Assembly (NCBI RefSeq): GCF_002215035.1
Contig: NZ_NKFP01000006.1
Span: forward strand, 3,067,080 to 3,131,079
Direction: 5' to 3'
From: Leptolyngbya ohadii IS1
GTDB taxonomy: Bacteria; Cyanobacteriota; Cyanobacteriia; Elainellales; Elainellaceae
DNA length: 64,000 nucleotides
Below are positions 16,603-26,115 of the stretch, piece after piece. The notes below the pieces were generated by a model. That model searched no databases. It saw only the letters and a list, made by a program, of their open reading frames with translations, and was not told where the DNA came from. The position numbers were made by a program, and so were the translations under genes. Each line of letters begins with the position of its first letter. Position 1 is the stretch's first letter.

Positions 16603-16992
16603 TTATGCTTCGGTTGCTTCAGCAGCTTCTTCGCTGGCTTCCGTTGCTTCTTCGGTCGATTCTGCTTCAGCCGATTCCTCGACAACGGGTTCCTCTTCCT
16701 TCACGACAGGCTGCACGGGTTTGGGTCCGCGCACGAATGCCATATTCACCGGAGCTGGAGCTTCCCGATCGCCCCGTCCCCCTTTACCGCGACCCTTACC
16801 CCGATCGCGACCGCCCGATCGCTCTCCTCGTCCACCTTCCTCACCGTCCCGATTCGATCTTTCTCCTCTGGGTTTTGGCTGGGGACGCGCAGTGCGGGTT
16901 TCAGTCTGAGTCTCAGTCTGAGTTTCTGTTGCTTCTCCGCCCTCGGCTGCGGCTGCTTGCCGTTCCGATTTTTTAATTGGACGCTCCACCAT
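16603..16992 (-). CDS. Low-complexity basic/acidic cyanobacterial protein
   Basis: A 129-residue disordered protein. The ends of the conserved layout are visible: MVERPIKKSERQ at the start and NMAFVRGPKP near residue 88. Between them is an Arg/Gly-rich stretch (GERSGGRDRGKGRGKGGRGDR) like nucleic-acid-binding RGG regions. The last 30 residues are Glu/Ala-rich repeats (EATEASEEAAEATEA). RNA binding is a reasonable inference from composition only. Tandem DNA repeats underlie the TETQTETQTE and Glu/Ala stretches, so the length may vary between strains. Confidence 0.65.
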   Translation of the reverse strand: MVERPIKKSERQAAAAEGGEATETQTETQTETRTARPQPKPRGERSNRDGEEGGRGERSGGRDRGKGRGKGGRGDREAPAPVNMAFVRGPKPVQPVVKEEEPVVEESAEAESTEEATEASEEAAEATEA

Positions 16993-17549
16993 CTGTCTGC
17001 CTCGCCTGTTACAAATTCTTAATCTTTATCATACCCTGTACGGGGAGCCGATCGCTCCACAGTTTCCACCTTTCCTGGAGTAAAGCGGAGTATCCCGCAG
17101 GAGCAGCTCGTAAACTGCCCTTACCAGTAGCCCTGCAACAGGAAATTTATCCGATATATGAATCTGAAACTCGTATTTTAAATTGTTGCAATCGTATTCT
17201 AATCTGTGTCTTTATAAATTTCTAATAACATCATCTTTAGTGTCTTAAATGTATTGTCGGAATGTTTTAGAGGTTAGAGAAGTAGGTCAGTTTGGGAGAA
17301 CGGACTGGGAGATGAGGGCAGTCCAGAATTTCCTTCCCTAACCGCCCCAAAGCCATAGCTCTTTAGTGTGACTGACTTTACATTTCGTTAGAGTCTGTCC
17401 TGCGGCAGAAGAAAAAGCCGGGAAGCTGGACAACGATCGGATAGGTAAACATCGAACATCTCGATTTCGCTGCAAGATTCTGTGACTGCACAGATTCACT
17501 GCACGGTCCAGGACAGTTAGGCAATTTGATGAACGGGAGTGGGGAAGTT
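16993..17549. other. 557-bp intergenic region
   Basis: Divergent promoters for the disordered protein and the SDR gene are expected here. I see no RNA gene, repeat or long open frame. Confidence 0.4.
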
Positions 17550-18494
17550 ATGCGATCGATTCAGGAATCCGTCATTGTCATCACCGGAGCCTCCAGCGGC
17601 ATCGGACGCGCTACGGCATTAATGTTTGCCCAGCAGCAAGCCAAACTCGTATTAGCCGCAAGACGGGGAGAGGCTTTGCAGGACGTGGCAGAAACCTGTG
17701 CCGCCGCCGGAGCCACTGCGATCGCCGTTCCCACCGATGTGACGCAGGAAGAACAGGTACAAACCCTGGCACAAAAAGCGATCGATACCTTCGGACGAAT
17801 TGATGTTTGGGTGAACAATGCAGCCGTTTCGCTGTTCGCCAAATTTGAAGACGCTCCCGCTGATGCCTTCCGGCGCGTGATTGAAACCAATCTGTTTGGC
17901 TATATCCACGGGGCACGGGCAGCCATGAAACAGTTTCGCCAGCAGGGCAGCGGCAATCTCATTAACGTTGCCTCGATCGTCGGATTAGGCGCACAGCCCT
18001 ACACCAGTGCCTACGTGATCTCGAAGCACGGCATCCGGGCAATGGCAGAATGTCTGCGAATGGAGCTTCACCTCGACAACGCCTCCAATATTCACGTCTG
18101 TACCGTTCTGCCTGCGACGATCGACACCCCCATTTTCCAGCAAGCCGCTAACTACACCGGACGCAAAGTGAAAGCAATGGACCCGGTTTACGCCGCCGAT
18201 GATGTGGCAGATGCGATCGTCGGTCTGGTGAAAAAGCCACAGCGGGAAGTGATTGTGGGCACGGCTGGCTACCTGATGGCACTGCAAAGCACTCTCACCC
18301 CCGATCTATACGAACGGATGATGGCAGAGCAGGTCGATCAAAACCATCTGTCCGATCAGCCCACTATCCCCTCCGAGGGCAACCTGTTTGAACCCATGCC
18401 CGAACACGCCAAACTCAGCGGCGGCTGGAAACACACGGGAGAACTGAGCGAAATTCTTAGTAGCCTTATTCCTAAAGGGGGGAGTGGGGAGTAG
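17550..18494 (+). CDS. SDR family NAD(P)-dependent oxidoreductase
   Basis: A 314-residue short-chain dehydrogenase. The nucleotide-binding motif TGASSGIGRA is near residue 14, NNAA near residue 90, and the catalytic Ser-Tyr-Lys set reads NVASIVG ... SAYVISKHG. A C-terminal extension of about 60 residues follows the usual 250-residue core, ending EILSSLIPKGG. The basic residues ARR after the second strand suggest NADP preference. I chose ATG 17550 because a GGGGAA ribosome site precedes it and the family starts just before VIVITGAS; earlier ATG and TTG codons are also in frame. The substrate is unknown. The gene runs into a tandem heptamer repeat. Confidence 0.85.
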   Translation: MRSIQESVIVITGASSGIGRATALMFAQQQAKLVLAARRGEALQDVAETCAAAGATAIAVPTDVTQEEQVQTLAQKAIDTFGRIDVWVNNAAVSLFAKFEDAPADAFRRVIETNLFGYIHGARAAMKQFRQQGSGNLINVASIVGLGAQPYTSAYVISKHGIRAMAECLRMELHLDNASNIHVCTVLPATIDTPIFQQAANYTGRKVKAMDPVYAADDVADAIVGLVKKPQREVIVGTAGYLMALQSTLTPDLYERMMAEQVDQNHLSDQPTIPSEGNLFEPMPEHAKLSGGWKHTGELSEILSSLIPKGGSGE

Positions 18495-18525
18495 GGAGTG
18501 GGGAGCAGGGGAGCAGGGGAGTGGA
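18476..18525. repeat. STRR heptamer array
   Basis: GGGGAGT/GGGAGCA-type units are repeated about seven times at and after the end of the SDR gene. A related opposite-strand array (CCACTCATCCACTCATTCACCC) is at about 18635-18680. Confidence 0.75.
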
Positions 18526-18676
18526 AGTAACTGTATGTCCTGTGGGGTGAGCATTTTGTCCGCCAATCGGGAGTTTAACTACCGCTCCAGGTAATCGATC
18601 GCTGCTCCTTAATATCTCCTCTGACTCATCCCCCCATCCACTCATCCACTCATTCACCCACTCCCTACGCCCCCTC

Positions 18677-20323
18677 TCACCCAAGCTCACACTCCAACAA
18701 CGACACCAGCTTCAACCCATACGCCTCCTCAAACTCGCCCTTCTTCTGTCCCAAACTCCACAGTTCTAAGGCACAGTCATCATTGGGATCGCTTGCCTTG
18801 AGGTGCAGCCGCATTTCCTGGAGGTCTGCCCGATGCTCGCAGCGGACTTTCTGGATTGCGCCAATCTGTCGGCGATCGAGTGCCACTGCCAATCTTAGGA
18901 GCGGACTGAGCTGATCCACCATGCGGCGATGCTTTTTGCTGGTGATATTCCGGTAGGACTCGTGCTTTTTCTTGGGACTGCTGCGCCGATGGTAGCGAGC
19001 AAGATTGGCGATCGTCTCGATTTCGACTTCGGGATAGCCCAGCAGTTCACCGTTGCGAATCAGGTAGTAGGAATGTTTGTGGTGGGAGGAATGGCTGATG
19101 AAGTGTCCGCAGTTGTGCAGAATTGCCGCTGCCCAGAGGAGCTGTCGTTCGGTTTCGCCCCAGTCGTGCAAAATGCCCTGGGTCTGGTCAAACAGGCTGG
19201 TGGCAAAGTCGGCAACCCGTTCGCTGTGCGCCAGATCGACCTGATACTTGTGGGCAATTTTGATCACGCTGCGATCGCGAATTGAACTCTGGTAGCGCAG
19301 CCGATCCTCAATCAAATGGTGAGATAGCATCCAGTCTACGACCACGCCTTCGCGCAGTGCCCGTTCGCAGATGGTAATGCTATCCAGCTCCAGCAAAGCC
19401 ATTGCTTCCTGGAGAATCACTGCCCCTGCCAGGATAATTTCCGATCGCCGATCGCTCATGCCGGGAATTGCCGCCCGTTCCGCATAGTTGAGCTTTCGCA
19501 GCCGATTCACGATTTCGCGCAGGTCGCGCAAGCTAAACTGATAGCCGTTCAGCGGAGAGGGAACCATCCCCAGCTTTTCTCTGGCGTGGATCGTTGCCAG
19601 GGTTTCGATCGTCCCGGATGTCCCGACTAGGCGAGGCTGTTCTCCGGGCTGGAGCTGAGAGCGCAGTTCATCCACCGATCGTTCCAGCATTCCCCGCACG
19701 TATGCCTGCAAGTAGTGAAACTCGCTGTTGCTGATCGGGTCGGTGCTGACCATCTCGGCAGTGAGGCGGACGGCTCCAATTTTGGTGCTGCTGAGGGTAC
19801 GCGGTTCATGTCCATCGCCCAGAATCAGTTCCGTTGAACCGCCGCCAATATCGATCATGACGTGGGGCTGGTTGTTGAACTCCATGCCGGACAGCACACC
19901 CAGATAAATCCGGCGGGCTTCCTCCTGTCCCGAAATCAGATCGACCGTTAAGCCCAGTTCTTCCTCGATTTGCTGCAAAAATGCCTGTCCGTTGGGCGCT
20001 TCCCGCACGGCGCTAGTGGCAACCGCAATAATGTCGTCGGCTTGCAGGCCTTTGGCAATTTTCTGACACCGTTTCAGCGCCTCGATCGCCCGCTGCATTG
20101 CCTGAAGCGTCAGCCGTCCTGTTTTGCGTTCTCGATCGCCCAGCCGCACCGTAGACTTTTCCCTGGCGATAATTGTAAAAGCAGGGAGATCCGGCTGAAT
20201 TTTGACGACTGCCATATGGATCGAGTTTGTACCGACATCGATCGCGGCAAGGATGTGATTTTGCTTGAGCGGCTCTGAAAGTTGAGGCAAATTCGCTATA
20301 CCAAACTGCGTCAAATAAACCAT
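18677..20323 (-). CDS. ppx: Exopolyphosphatase / guanosine pentaphosphate phosphohydrolase family
   Basis: A 548-residue enzyme that removes terminal phosphates from polyphosphate, with possible pppGpp activity. The actin-like ATPase fold has phosphate-1 motif AAIDVGTNSIHM (near 26-37), phosphate-2 motif MIDIGGGSTELI (near 155) and the adenosine-type glycine stretch VGTSGTIETLA. After about residue 320 comes the HD-type helical domain, with ILHNCGHFISHSSHHKHSYY. Length and order match cyanobacterial Ppx. The gene is convergent with the SDR gene and separated from it by heptamer repeats. Regulation is not evident. Confidence 0.9.
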   Translation of the reverse strand: MVYLTQFGIANLPQLSEPLKQNHILAAIDVGTNSIHMAVVKIQPDLPAFTIIAREKSTVRLGDRERKTGRLTLQAMQRAIEALKRCQKIAKGLQADDIIAVATSAVREAPNGQAFLQQIEEELGLTVDLISGQEEARRIYLGVLSGMEFNNQPHVMIDIGGGSTELILGDGHEPRTLSSTKIGAVRLTAEMVSTDPISNSEFHYLQAYVRGMLERSVDELRSQLQPGEQPRLVGTSGTIETLATIHAREKLGMVPSPLNGYQFSLRDLREIVNRLRKLNYAERAAIPGMSDRRSEIILAGAVILQEAMALLELDSITICERALREGVVVDWMLSHHLIEDRLRYQSSIRDRSVIKIAHKYQVDLAHSERVADFATSLFDQTQGILHDWGETERQLLWAAAILHNCGHFISHSSHHKHSYYLIRNGELLGYPEVEIETIANLARYHRRSSPKKKHESYRNITSKKHRRMVDQLSPLLRLAVALDRRQIGAIQKVRCEHRADLQEMRLHLKASDPNDDCALELWSLGQKKGEFEEAYGLKLVSLLECELG

Positions 20324-20465
20324 TGGGGGAGAAGGCGAGAGAGTAAGGGCGGCAGGAATGCACCGCTGCCAATCTGTCGAAACAAATCTGCCTAAATCTT
20401 ACCCTGACGGTTTCCGCTTAATGTAGATAGAAAATAAAGATTACATTTAAGAAACAGAACTTTTC

Positions 20466-20930
20466 TCAAAACTGTGCATCAGTCTCGGAAACAGTGGGGA
20501 GGACTTGCCGAAACACGATCGATCGCTTAATTTCCCGATAGCCCGCTCGCTGATAAAACTGATGGGCATCGCTGCGCTGCACTTTTGACCGGACGACGAT
20601 CGCGCTGCATTCCTGCTTCTGCGCCCAAAGTTCCGCCCGCTGCACAAGCTGTTTTCCAACCCCCTGCCCGCGAAATTCTTTGGCAACAACCAGTCCGCCA
20701 ATCTCTGCTTCCTGCCCCTCCTGAAGCGTGCAGTGCAGATGAACGTGAACCCACCCGCCAATCACGCGATCGGTCATCGCTTCCGCCACAAACACCGCAT
20801 GATCCGGATGGGACTGAAACGCTTCTAGCTGTCGCAATAGCATCTCTGCGGAAGTCCGATAGCCCAACTCATGGCACAGCGCCACCAGATCATCGCAGTC
20901 CGTAAGCTGAGCCGATCGAACTTTAAACAT
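20466..20930 (-). CDS. GNAT family N-acetyltransferase
   Basis: A 154-residue single-domain acetyltransferase. Motif A reads IGGLVVAKEFRGQGVGKQLVQRAELWA, containing the acetyl-CoA pyrophosphate loop RGQGVG. Motif B follows with AHQFYQRAGYREIKRSIVF. The substrate is unknown; the closest well-known relatives are aminoglycoside- or amino-acid-type GNATs, but nothing here points to one. The downstream gene on the same strand for a small membrane protein is 21 bp away in genome order, so the two could share a transcript. Confidence 0.8.
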   Translation of the reverse strand: MFKVRSAQLTDCDDLVALCHELGYRTSAEMLLRQLEAFQSHPDHAVFVAEAMTDRVIGGWVHVHLHCTLQEGQEAEIGGLVVAKEFRGQGVGKQLVQRAELWAQKQECSAIVVRSKVQRSDAHQFYQRAGYREIKRSIVFRQVLPTVSETDAQF

Positions 20931-20951
20931 CGCAGCAGCCCTGAATCTCGA

Positions 20952-21203
20952 TTAGGCAGAGGTTTTAGAGAAAAAGCGTTTGTTGACCCAGCTAATCACA
21001 CCGCTGAGAATCGCCCCCGCCATCAAAATGCCGATCGCAGGCTGAAAGAAGGGAATCCATAGCTTGTACCACAGATCCAGCCCCAGCGGCACATTCATCG
21101 ATCGCCCTACGACTGCCGCCGCAAACCACAGGAAGCTTGCCAGCACCAGGAAGATATCGATCATCAGGACTAAGTTGAGCCAGTCTAAAAGTTTTTCTTT
21201 CAT
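20952..21203 (-). CDS. Small two-TM membrane protein
   Basis: An 83-residue protein starting MKEKLLDWLNLVLMIDIFLVLASFL. Two membrane helices (about 8-32 and 52-72) are separated by a loop with GLDLWYKLWIPFF. I start at this ATG rather than at one 26 codons upstream because the upstream residues are basic and unlike a membrane protein leader. It appears to be a conserved cyanobacterial hypothetical. The end of the gene lies 21 bp before the GNAT gene start. Confidence 0.6.
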   Translation of the reverse strand: MKEKLLDWLNLVLMIDIFLVLASFLWFAAAVVGRSMNVPLGLDLWYKLWIPFFQPAIGILMAGAILSGVISWVNKRFFSKTSA

Positions 21204-21655
21204 GGGTCGATCGTGGGTGAACGGATAGATGTAGTCGAATAATAAAAACCTTCTACCCCTATTATTCAATGCCAGGGGCAATGTGCGTGTATGAGGAAGG
21301 TAGGGTCAATAAGAAAAGGACTGAAGCTCCCCTAAATCTCCCTTGAGAAGGGGGACTTGGAACCTCAGGCTTTATTATTATTTGTCAATAATCTATCTAC
21401 ATCAGCTCGGTTTCTCCTTTCTAAGGAGGCTGGGGGGAATCCGAAAGGTCTTCAACACGCATCAATTGCTTCTTCATTGCAATTTTGAATAATAACGATC
21501 GCGCAAAATTTCCACTTATCTCACTCCGCAGTCTGCAACTAAAATTAACAGAAAAATAAGACATAAATCGCAAAAAAGATGGCTGAACCAGAACAGGACA
21601 GCCACAAGATAGAATTCAATTTTAACCGGAATGTATTGCCGGGATTAGCTAGAAA
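21204..21655. other. 452-bp intergenic region with C/G-run repeats
   Basis: Two stretches resembling the scattered CCCCTAAATC / GGGGGACTT repeat common between cyanobacterial genes occur at about 21330-21362 and 21420-21440. No gene is seen. Confidence 0.45.
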
Positions 21656-21847
21656 TTAACCCTCGACAAGCTCAGGAATCTTTTTCAGATTATCTGGATC
21701 GACATAGTGGCACGAAGCATCATCCACGCAAATTAACGCCCAACCGGACTGATCGATACCGACGAACTTGTACGAACCCTGCTGCACAAAAAATCCTTTG
21801 TGATTGCGGGTTTCAGGCTTAACATCAACGCTATTTTGTCCCTGCAT
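21656..21847 (-). CDS. Small hypothetical protein
   Basis: A 63-residue frame with MQGQNSVDVKPETRN and a core GSYKFVGIDQSGWALICVDD. It has no membrane segment. An AAGGAGT-like ribosome site lies before the ATG, which supports translation. I do not recognise a family. It stands alone between two long non-coding stretches. Confidence 0.5.
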   Translation of the reverse strand: MQGQNSVDVKPETRNHKGFFVQQGSYKFVGIDQSGWALICVDDASCHYVDPDNLKKIPELVEG

Positions 21848-22193
21848 AGTTCCACTCCTTGAATTTTCTTGGGGCTTGTTATTTCGGAGTTTGATATAAC
21901 CAACTCGATCGTAACCAACCGAAAATCACGAACTGATAGTCCCGAACCTAAAGTAACAACTCAGCGATCGCCCTTAAGCAGAACTTATCCCTGAGTTGAT
22001 TAAATCTTATCACTGATATTCTGAGATTTTCCTTTAAGTATTTTGATTATTCGTGAAGCGGTATAAACTCCTAACAAAAAAAGCTGCCTCCGAGCAGTTT
22101 GCTCTTTGAGCAGCAAATTAAATTCCTGAAGTTTTTGATAGATACGGAGTTGAAGGTTTAACAGAAACGCTACAGGTCAATTGTTTCTGAACC
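21848..22193. other. 346-bp intergenic region
   Basis: A possible weak hairpin, GCTGCCTCCGAGCAG with GAGCAGC, lies at about 22080-22120. It may terminate transcription from the TPR gene. Nothing else is recognised. Confidence 0.35.
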
Positions 22194-22616
22194 TTAACCT
22201 TCCGTGAGCCACTGTTTGACGCGCAGCAAACTCTTCCATTCCGGCTTGCGGCTTAACCCATCTTCAAAGTTGCGCTCAACTTCTTCCTTCAGTTCCTCAG
22301 AAACCATAATGATCTGGGAAGCTGTTTCAACGTGCTGCCGGACTCCCGTTTGTGCCGTTTCCAGCATGGCGATCGCCAGGTTTACTCGCGCCTGTGGATC
22401 TTGAGGATTCAGCTTAACCGCTTTCTGAGCTGCCTTCATTGCCTGAGAGGGTTTGCTGTCCAGCAGATAGAGCCAGGCGAGACAAGTCCAGGCAGGACTG
22501 CTTTTTGGCGAGCGTTCACAGACTTCTTTAAACAGAGGCAGCAAGTTTGCCGGAGCCTCTCCAGCGTTATAGCGTTGTAACCCTTGCTCAAACAGGGCTT
22601 CTACCGTTTCAGCCAT
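22194..22616 (-). CDS. Tetratricopeptide-repeat protein
   Basis: A 140-residue helical protein with two to three TPR units. The clearest is SSPAWTCLAWLYLLDSKPSQAMKAAQKAVKLNPQDPQA, followed by VNLAIAMLETAQTGVRQHVE. The last 40 residues, EELKEEVERNFEDGLSRKPEW, form a further helical pair. Such proteins act as interaction scaffolds, often in photosystem or pilus assembly in cyanobacteria, but no partner is indicated. It is divergent from speA with about 180 bp between. Confidence 0.75.
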   Translation of the reverse strand: MAETVEALFEQGLQRYNAGEAPANLLPLFKEVCERSPKSSPAWTCLAWLYLLDSKPSQAMKAAQKAVKLNPQDPQARVNLAIAMLETAQTGVRQHVETASQIIMVSEELKEEVERNFEDGLSRKPEWKSLLRVKQWLTEG

Positions 22617-22796
22617 AGCCTCTCTGACTTTCGCAAACCAATACGACCCAAAAACTATAGCATTTTAGGGTATCAAGCCTTGCGGATCTTCCCCTTCCCT
22701 CGATCGGCTTTCCTCTCGTCTGCAATACACAGTTTTCTTAGCAGATAGGATAGACTGTCATTCTGTGAATTTCTGTGAACTCGGAGCATTAGAAGA

Positions 22797-24929
22797 ATGG
22801 GGAAAAAGCCGATCGACTCAGGTATTGGCGCGGACAAACTGAACGGGAAGAAAGCGGATAAGGCAGGCAAAAAGCAGCGTGAGATTCTGACTGAACCCTC
22901 AGCGGGTGCTCAGACGGAAACTTACGAGACGCGAGATATCCAAGAAAGTAAACCCGTCACGCCCAAGAAGACCTGGACGATCGAAGACAGCGAGGAACTG
23001 TATCGCATCAATGGCTGGGGAGAGCCGTATTTCTCGATTAACGCTGCGGGACATATAACAGTGTCTCCGAGGGGCGATCGGGGCGGTTCGCTGGATTTGT
23101 ATGATCTGGTGCAGGCGTTGAAACAGCGCAATCTCGGTTTGCCTCTGCTGATTCGCTTTTCCGATATTCTGGAAGACCGCATCGAACGGCTGAATGCTTG
23201 CTTCTCACGGGCGATTGCCAAGTATCGCTATCCGGGCGTGTATCGCGGCGTGTTTCCGGTGAAGTGTAACCAGCAGCGGCATCTGGTGGAGGATTTGGTG
23301 CGCTTCGGCAAACCCCATCAGTTTGGACTGGAGGCAGGCTCGAAGCCGGAGCTCATGATTGCCCTGGCAACGCTAGATACTCCGGGCGCACTGCTAATTT
23401 GCAACGGCTATAAGGATCGGGAGTACGTTGAAACGGCGATTCTGGCGCAGCGGTTGGGACATACGCCGATTATTGTGCTGGAGCAGCTAGAGGAAGTGGA
23501 TCTGGCGATCGAAGCCGGACGGAAACTGAACATTCAGCCGATTCTGGGAGTCCGGGCAAAGCTGAGCGCGAAGGGGATCGGTCGCTGGGGCACGTCGGCA
23601 GGCGATCGGGCAAAGTTTGGGCTAACGGTGCCGGAAATTATTCAGACGGTAGAAAAACTGCGGCAGGCAGGAATGCTGGATTCGCTTCAGTTGCTCCATT
23701 TCCATATTGGTTCACAGATTTCGGCGATCAGCGTCGTTAAAGATGCCTTGCGGGAAGCCAGCCAGATCTACGTGGAGCTTTCCCGCCTGGGAGCAAACAT
23801 GAAATATATGGACGTGGGCGGCGGTTTGGGTGTGGACTACGACGGCTCCAAAACCAACTTCTACGCTTCCAAAAACTACAATATGCAGAACTACGCCAAC
23901 GATGTAGTCGCTGCAATCAAGGATGCCTGCGAAGCCGCTAAACTTTCCGTACCAACCCTGGTGAGTGAGAGCGGACGGGCGATCGCCTCCCATCAGTCAG
24001 TTCTGGTGTTTGATGTGCTGAGTACGAGCGAAGTGGTAATTGAGCAGCCGGAGCCGCCCCAGGATGATGACCCGCTGGTGATTCGCAACATCTACGAAAC
24101 CTATCGATCGATCACGCCTGAGAACTATCAGGAGATGTACCACGACGCGACCCAGTTTAAGGAAGAAGCCGTCAGTCTGTTTGGCTTTGGCTATTTGAGC
24201 ATGACCGATCGCGCCCGTGCGGAGCGAGTGTACTGGGCTTGCTGCGGCAAAATTTTGGAAATTGCGAGACAGCAGGACTACGTGCCGGATGATCTGGAAG
24301 ATCTGGAAAAGATCATGGCATCGATCTACTACGTCAATCTGTCTGTCTTTCAGTCGGCTCCCGATAGCTGGGCGATCGATCAGCTTTTCCCGATCATGCC
24401 GATTCACCGTTTGAATGAGGAACCGACCGAGCGGGCAACCCTGGCAGATCTCACCTGCGACAGCGACGGCAAAATTGACCAGTTCATCGACCTGCGCGAC
24501 GTGAAATACGTCCTGGAACTGCATGACCTGGAGACGATTACCCCGAAGGGGGAACAGCTTCGCACCGAGCAGCCAGACAACCCGGACGGCACAAAACCCG
24601 CGCCCCGCTACGAGCCGTACTATTTGGGAATGTTCCTCAGCGGAGCCTATCAGGAAATTATGGGCAACCTGCATAACCTGTTCGGCGACACGAATGCCGT
24701 GCATATTAAACTGACGCCGAAGGGCTATCAGATTGTCCATGTCGTGAAGGGCGACACTATGACCGAAGTGTTGGGCTATGTCCAGTACGACTCAGAAGAT
24801 CTGGTGGAGAAGATTCGGATGCGATCGGAACACGCCCTTCAGGAGAACCGAATCACGATCCAGGAGGCACAGCTTTTGCTGCAAAACTATGAGCGCAGCT
24901 TGAGCGGCTATACCTATCTGTCGCTGTAA
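22797..24929 (+). CDS. speA: Biosynthetic arginine decarboxylase
   Basis: This PLP enzyme converts arginine to agmatine, the first step to putrescine and other polyamines. The 710-residue length fits. After a variable basic N-terminus of about 58 residues, the conserved part begins TWTIEDSEELYRINGWGEPYFSI. Lys156 in FPVKCNQQRH is the PLP Schiff-base lysine. The phosphate-binding glycine motif is VGGGLGVDYDG, and the C-terminal substrate Asp region reads GDTNAVHI. The ATG at 22797 is the only sensible start. A CCCCCA-ATTC-TGGGGG hairpin 30 bp after the stop may terminate it. Confidence 0.95.
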   Translation: MGKKPIDSGIGADKLNGKKADKAGKKQREILTEPSAGAQTETYETRDIQESKPVTPKKTWTIEDSEELYRINGWGEPYFSINAAGHITVSPRGDRGGSLDLYDLVQALKQRNLGLPLLIRFSDILEDRIERLNACFSRAIAKYRYPGVYRGVFPVKCNQQRHLVEDLVRFGKPHQFGLEAGSKPELMIALATLDTPGALLICNGYKDREYVETAILAQRLGHTPIIVLEQLEEVDLAIEAGRKLNIQPILGVRAKLSAKGIGRWGTSAGDRAKFGLTVPEIIQTVEKLRQAGMLDSLQLLHFHIGSQISAISVVKDALREASQIYVELSRLGANMKYMDVGGGLGVDYDGSKTNFYASKNYNMQNYANDVVAAIKDACEAAKLSVPTLVSESGRAIASHQSVLVFDVLSTSEVVIEQPEPPQDDDPLVIRNIYETYRSITPENYQEMYHDATQFKEEAVSLFGFGYLSMTDRARAERVYWACCGKILEIARQQDYVPDDLEDLEKIMASIYYVNLSVFQSAPDSWAIDQLFPIMPIHRLNEEPTERATLADLTCDSDGKIDQFIDLRDVKYVLELHDLETITPKGEQLRTEQPDNPDGTKPAPRYEPYYLGMFLSGAYQEIMGNLHNLFGDTNAVHIKLTPKGYQIVHVVKGDTMTEVLGYVQYDSEDLVEKIRMRSEHALQENRITIQEAQLLLQNYERSLSGYTYLSL

Positions 24930-24962
24930 TTCCTGTTGCGGTAGGTTGCAATCGTTCCTTTG

Positions 24963-24981
24963 ATCCCCCAATTCTGGGGGA
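24963..24981 (+). terminator. Possible speA terminator hairpin
   Basis: A perfect six-base stem CCCCCA / TGGGGG with an ATTC loop follows the speA stop codon. No long T tract follows, so termination is only plausible. Confidence 0.4.
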
Positions 24982-25013
24982 ATGGAATTCATTTTCCCTG
25001 ATGAGTTGAACGT

Positions 25014-25122
25014 CTGGTGTCTAGGCTCCGCCTGGATACTGCCTGGAGGCGGCTCTGCCGCTCATATTGTTTGGAAGCAGAGCCTCCTGTACTGTGATCC
25101 AACGCAGAGCATTGGAACGAGG
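25014..25122 (-). repeat. Dispersed repeat copy 1 (CGTTCCAATGCTCTGCG family)
   Basis: Read on the minus strand it begins CCTCGTTCCAATGCTCTGCG and ends GCGGAGCCTAGACACCAG. It contains two internal hairpins around GAGGCTCTGC and GCGGCAGAGCCGC. A second copy with the same order of blocks is at 41181-41350. Such palindromic elements are common between cyanobacterial genes. Confidence 0.75.
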
Positions 25123-25163
25123 AAAACTCTGACGAAACCGACTTGTGTGTTGCGCCTTAGCAA

Positions 25164-25526
25164 TTAAAACGTTCCCAGCAGCGGCAAGACTTTCTTTTTC
25201 AGGAGTTCGATCAAAGCTGGCTCCATGTAGTCATACTTATCTGGAATATTCAGACAAATAATCCGCTTTTGTTTTAGCCAGGGCTGAAAGTTTTGGGTTA
25301 GCTTGCGGCGGTGGGCTGACTCCATCACAAAAATAATATCTGCCCACTCCACGGCTTTGCTGCTCCACGGCATTTCTGCATCGCGATCGAGTCCGGCGGA
25401 TTCGACTTCCAAGCCTTCGTACTCGGAAAAGATAGCTTCGGCGGTGGGGCTACGGAGGCGATCGAGGATTAGACGATCGAGGATAACCTGCCCCAAAAGC
25501 AATAGGGCGCATCTGCTGCGCCCCAA
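25164..25526 (-). pseudogene. Low-molecular-weight protein tyrosine phosphatase-like, P-loop destroyed
   Basis: From RLRSPTAEAIFSEY onward the sequence follows small cyanobacterial LMW-PTP-like proteins, including WADIIFVMESAHRRKL and ICLNIPDKYDYMEPAL. The family opens with LLF(V/I)C-S-x-N-x-x-R-S-P-T-A, where Cys is the nucleophile. Here the residues before RSPTA are VILDRLILDRL, generated by a tandem CTCGATCG duplication, and the Cys is absent. No other frame supplies it. I infer that the active site is lost; the product is either dead or repurposed. Confidence 0.6.
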
Positions 25527-25603
25527 ACCTTACAATTCGTGAATGAATCCGTGAATAAGTTTGTGAATGAATTCGTGAATAAAACTGTGCATGAATCAGC
25601 GAA

Positions 25604-25876
25604 TTAATAGACTCTGCGGCTCACAAAGGCATAGTACAGCCACAGGGCAATGACGGCACCAATGACAGCGATCGCCAGTCCACCAAAGGTAAATCCAACA
25701 CCCGTGAGGGATAGCGATCCCGTGGTGAGTAAGGTGTACAGCGTACCGCCGACAAAAGCACCAATAATCCCCAGAATCATTGTCCCCAGGATGCTGCTGT
25801 CCTGGTAGCCGGGATAAATTGCCTTTGCGATCGCGCCTGCCAGTAGACCTAAAACAATCCAAGCCAGGATACCCAT
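25604..25876 (-). CDS. GlsB/YeaQ/YmgE family membrane protein
   Basis: A 90-residue very hydrophobic protein with three membrane helices and many small residues. It shows the family pattern WIVLGLLAGAIAK, then GTMILGIIGAFVGG, then GLAIAVIGAVIALWLY. This family is known as transglycosylase-associated or stress-response membrane proteins of unknown mechanism. It is probably a single-gene transcript; the region upstream contains an A/T-rich tract. Confidence 0.85.
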   Translation of the reverse strand: MGILAWIVLGLLAGAIAKAIYPGYQDSSILGTMILGIIGAFVGGTLYTLLTTGSLSLTGVGFTFGGLAIAVIGAVIALWLYYAFVSRRVY

Positions 25877-26115
25877 ATTCAGAATCTCCTTTTTAATGTT
25901 TCGACAACGGGTTCAACAAACAAATGGTTTAACTAAATGCTCAAAGTCGCTGCGTGATCGTTTATTCGATCGCTGCTTTGGCTTTCTGCTTTTATAAATC
26001 GATATCAATCTTGTACAGTTGCAGTTTACGAAATCAAAGTGGCTGAATTCTCCTCTCCTAGGAGAGAAAGTGGCTCTGAGGAAGGATAGAGCTTGCCGAT
26101 CGCATTTCTCCCGTT

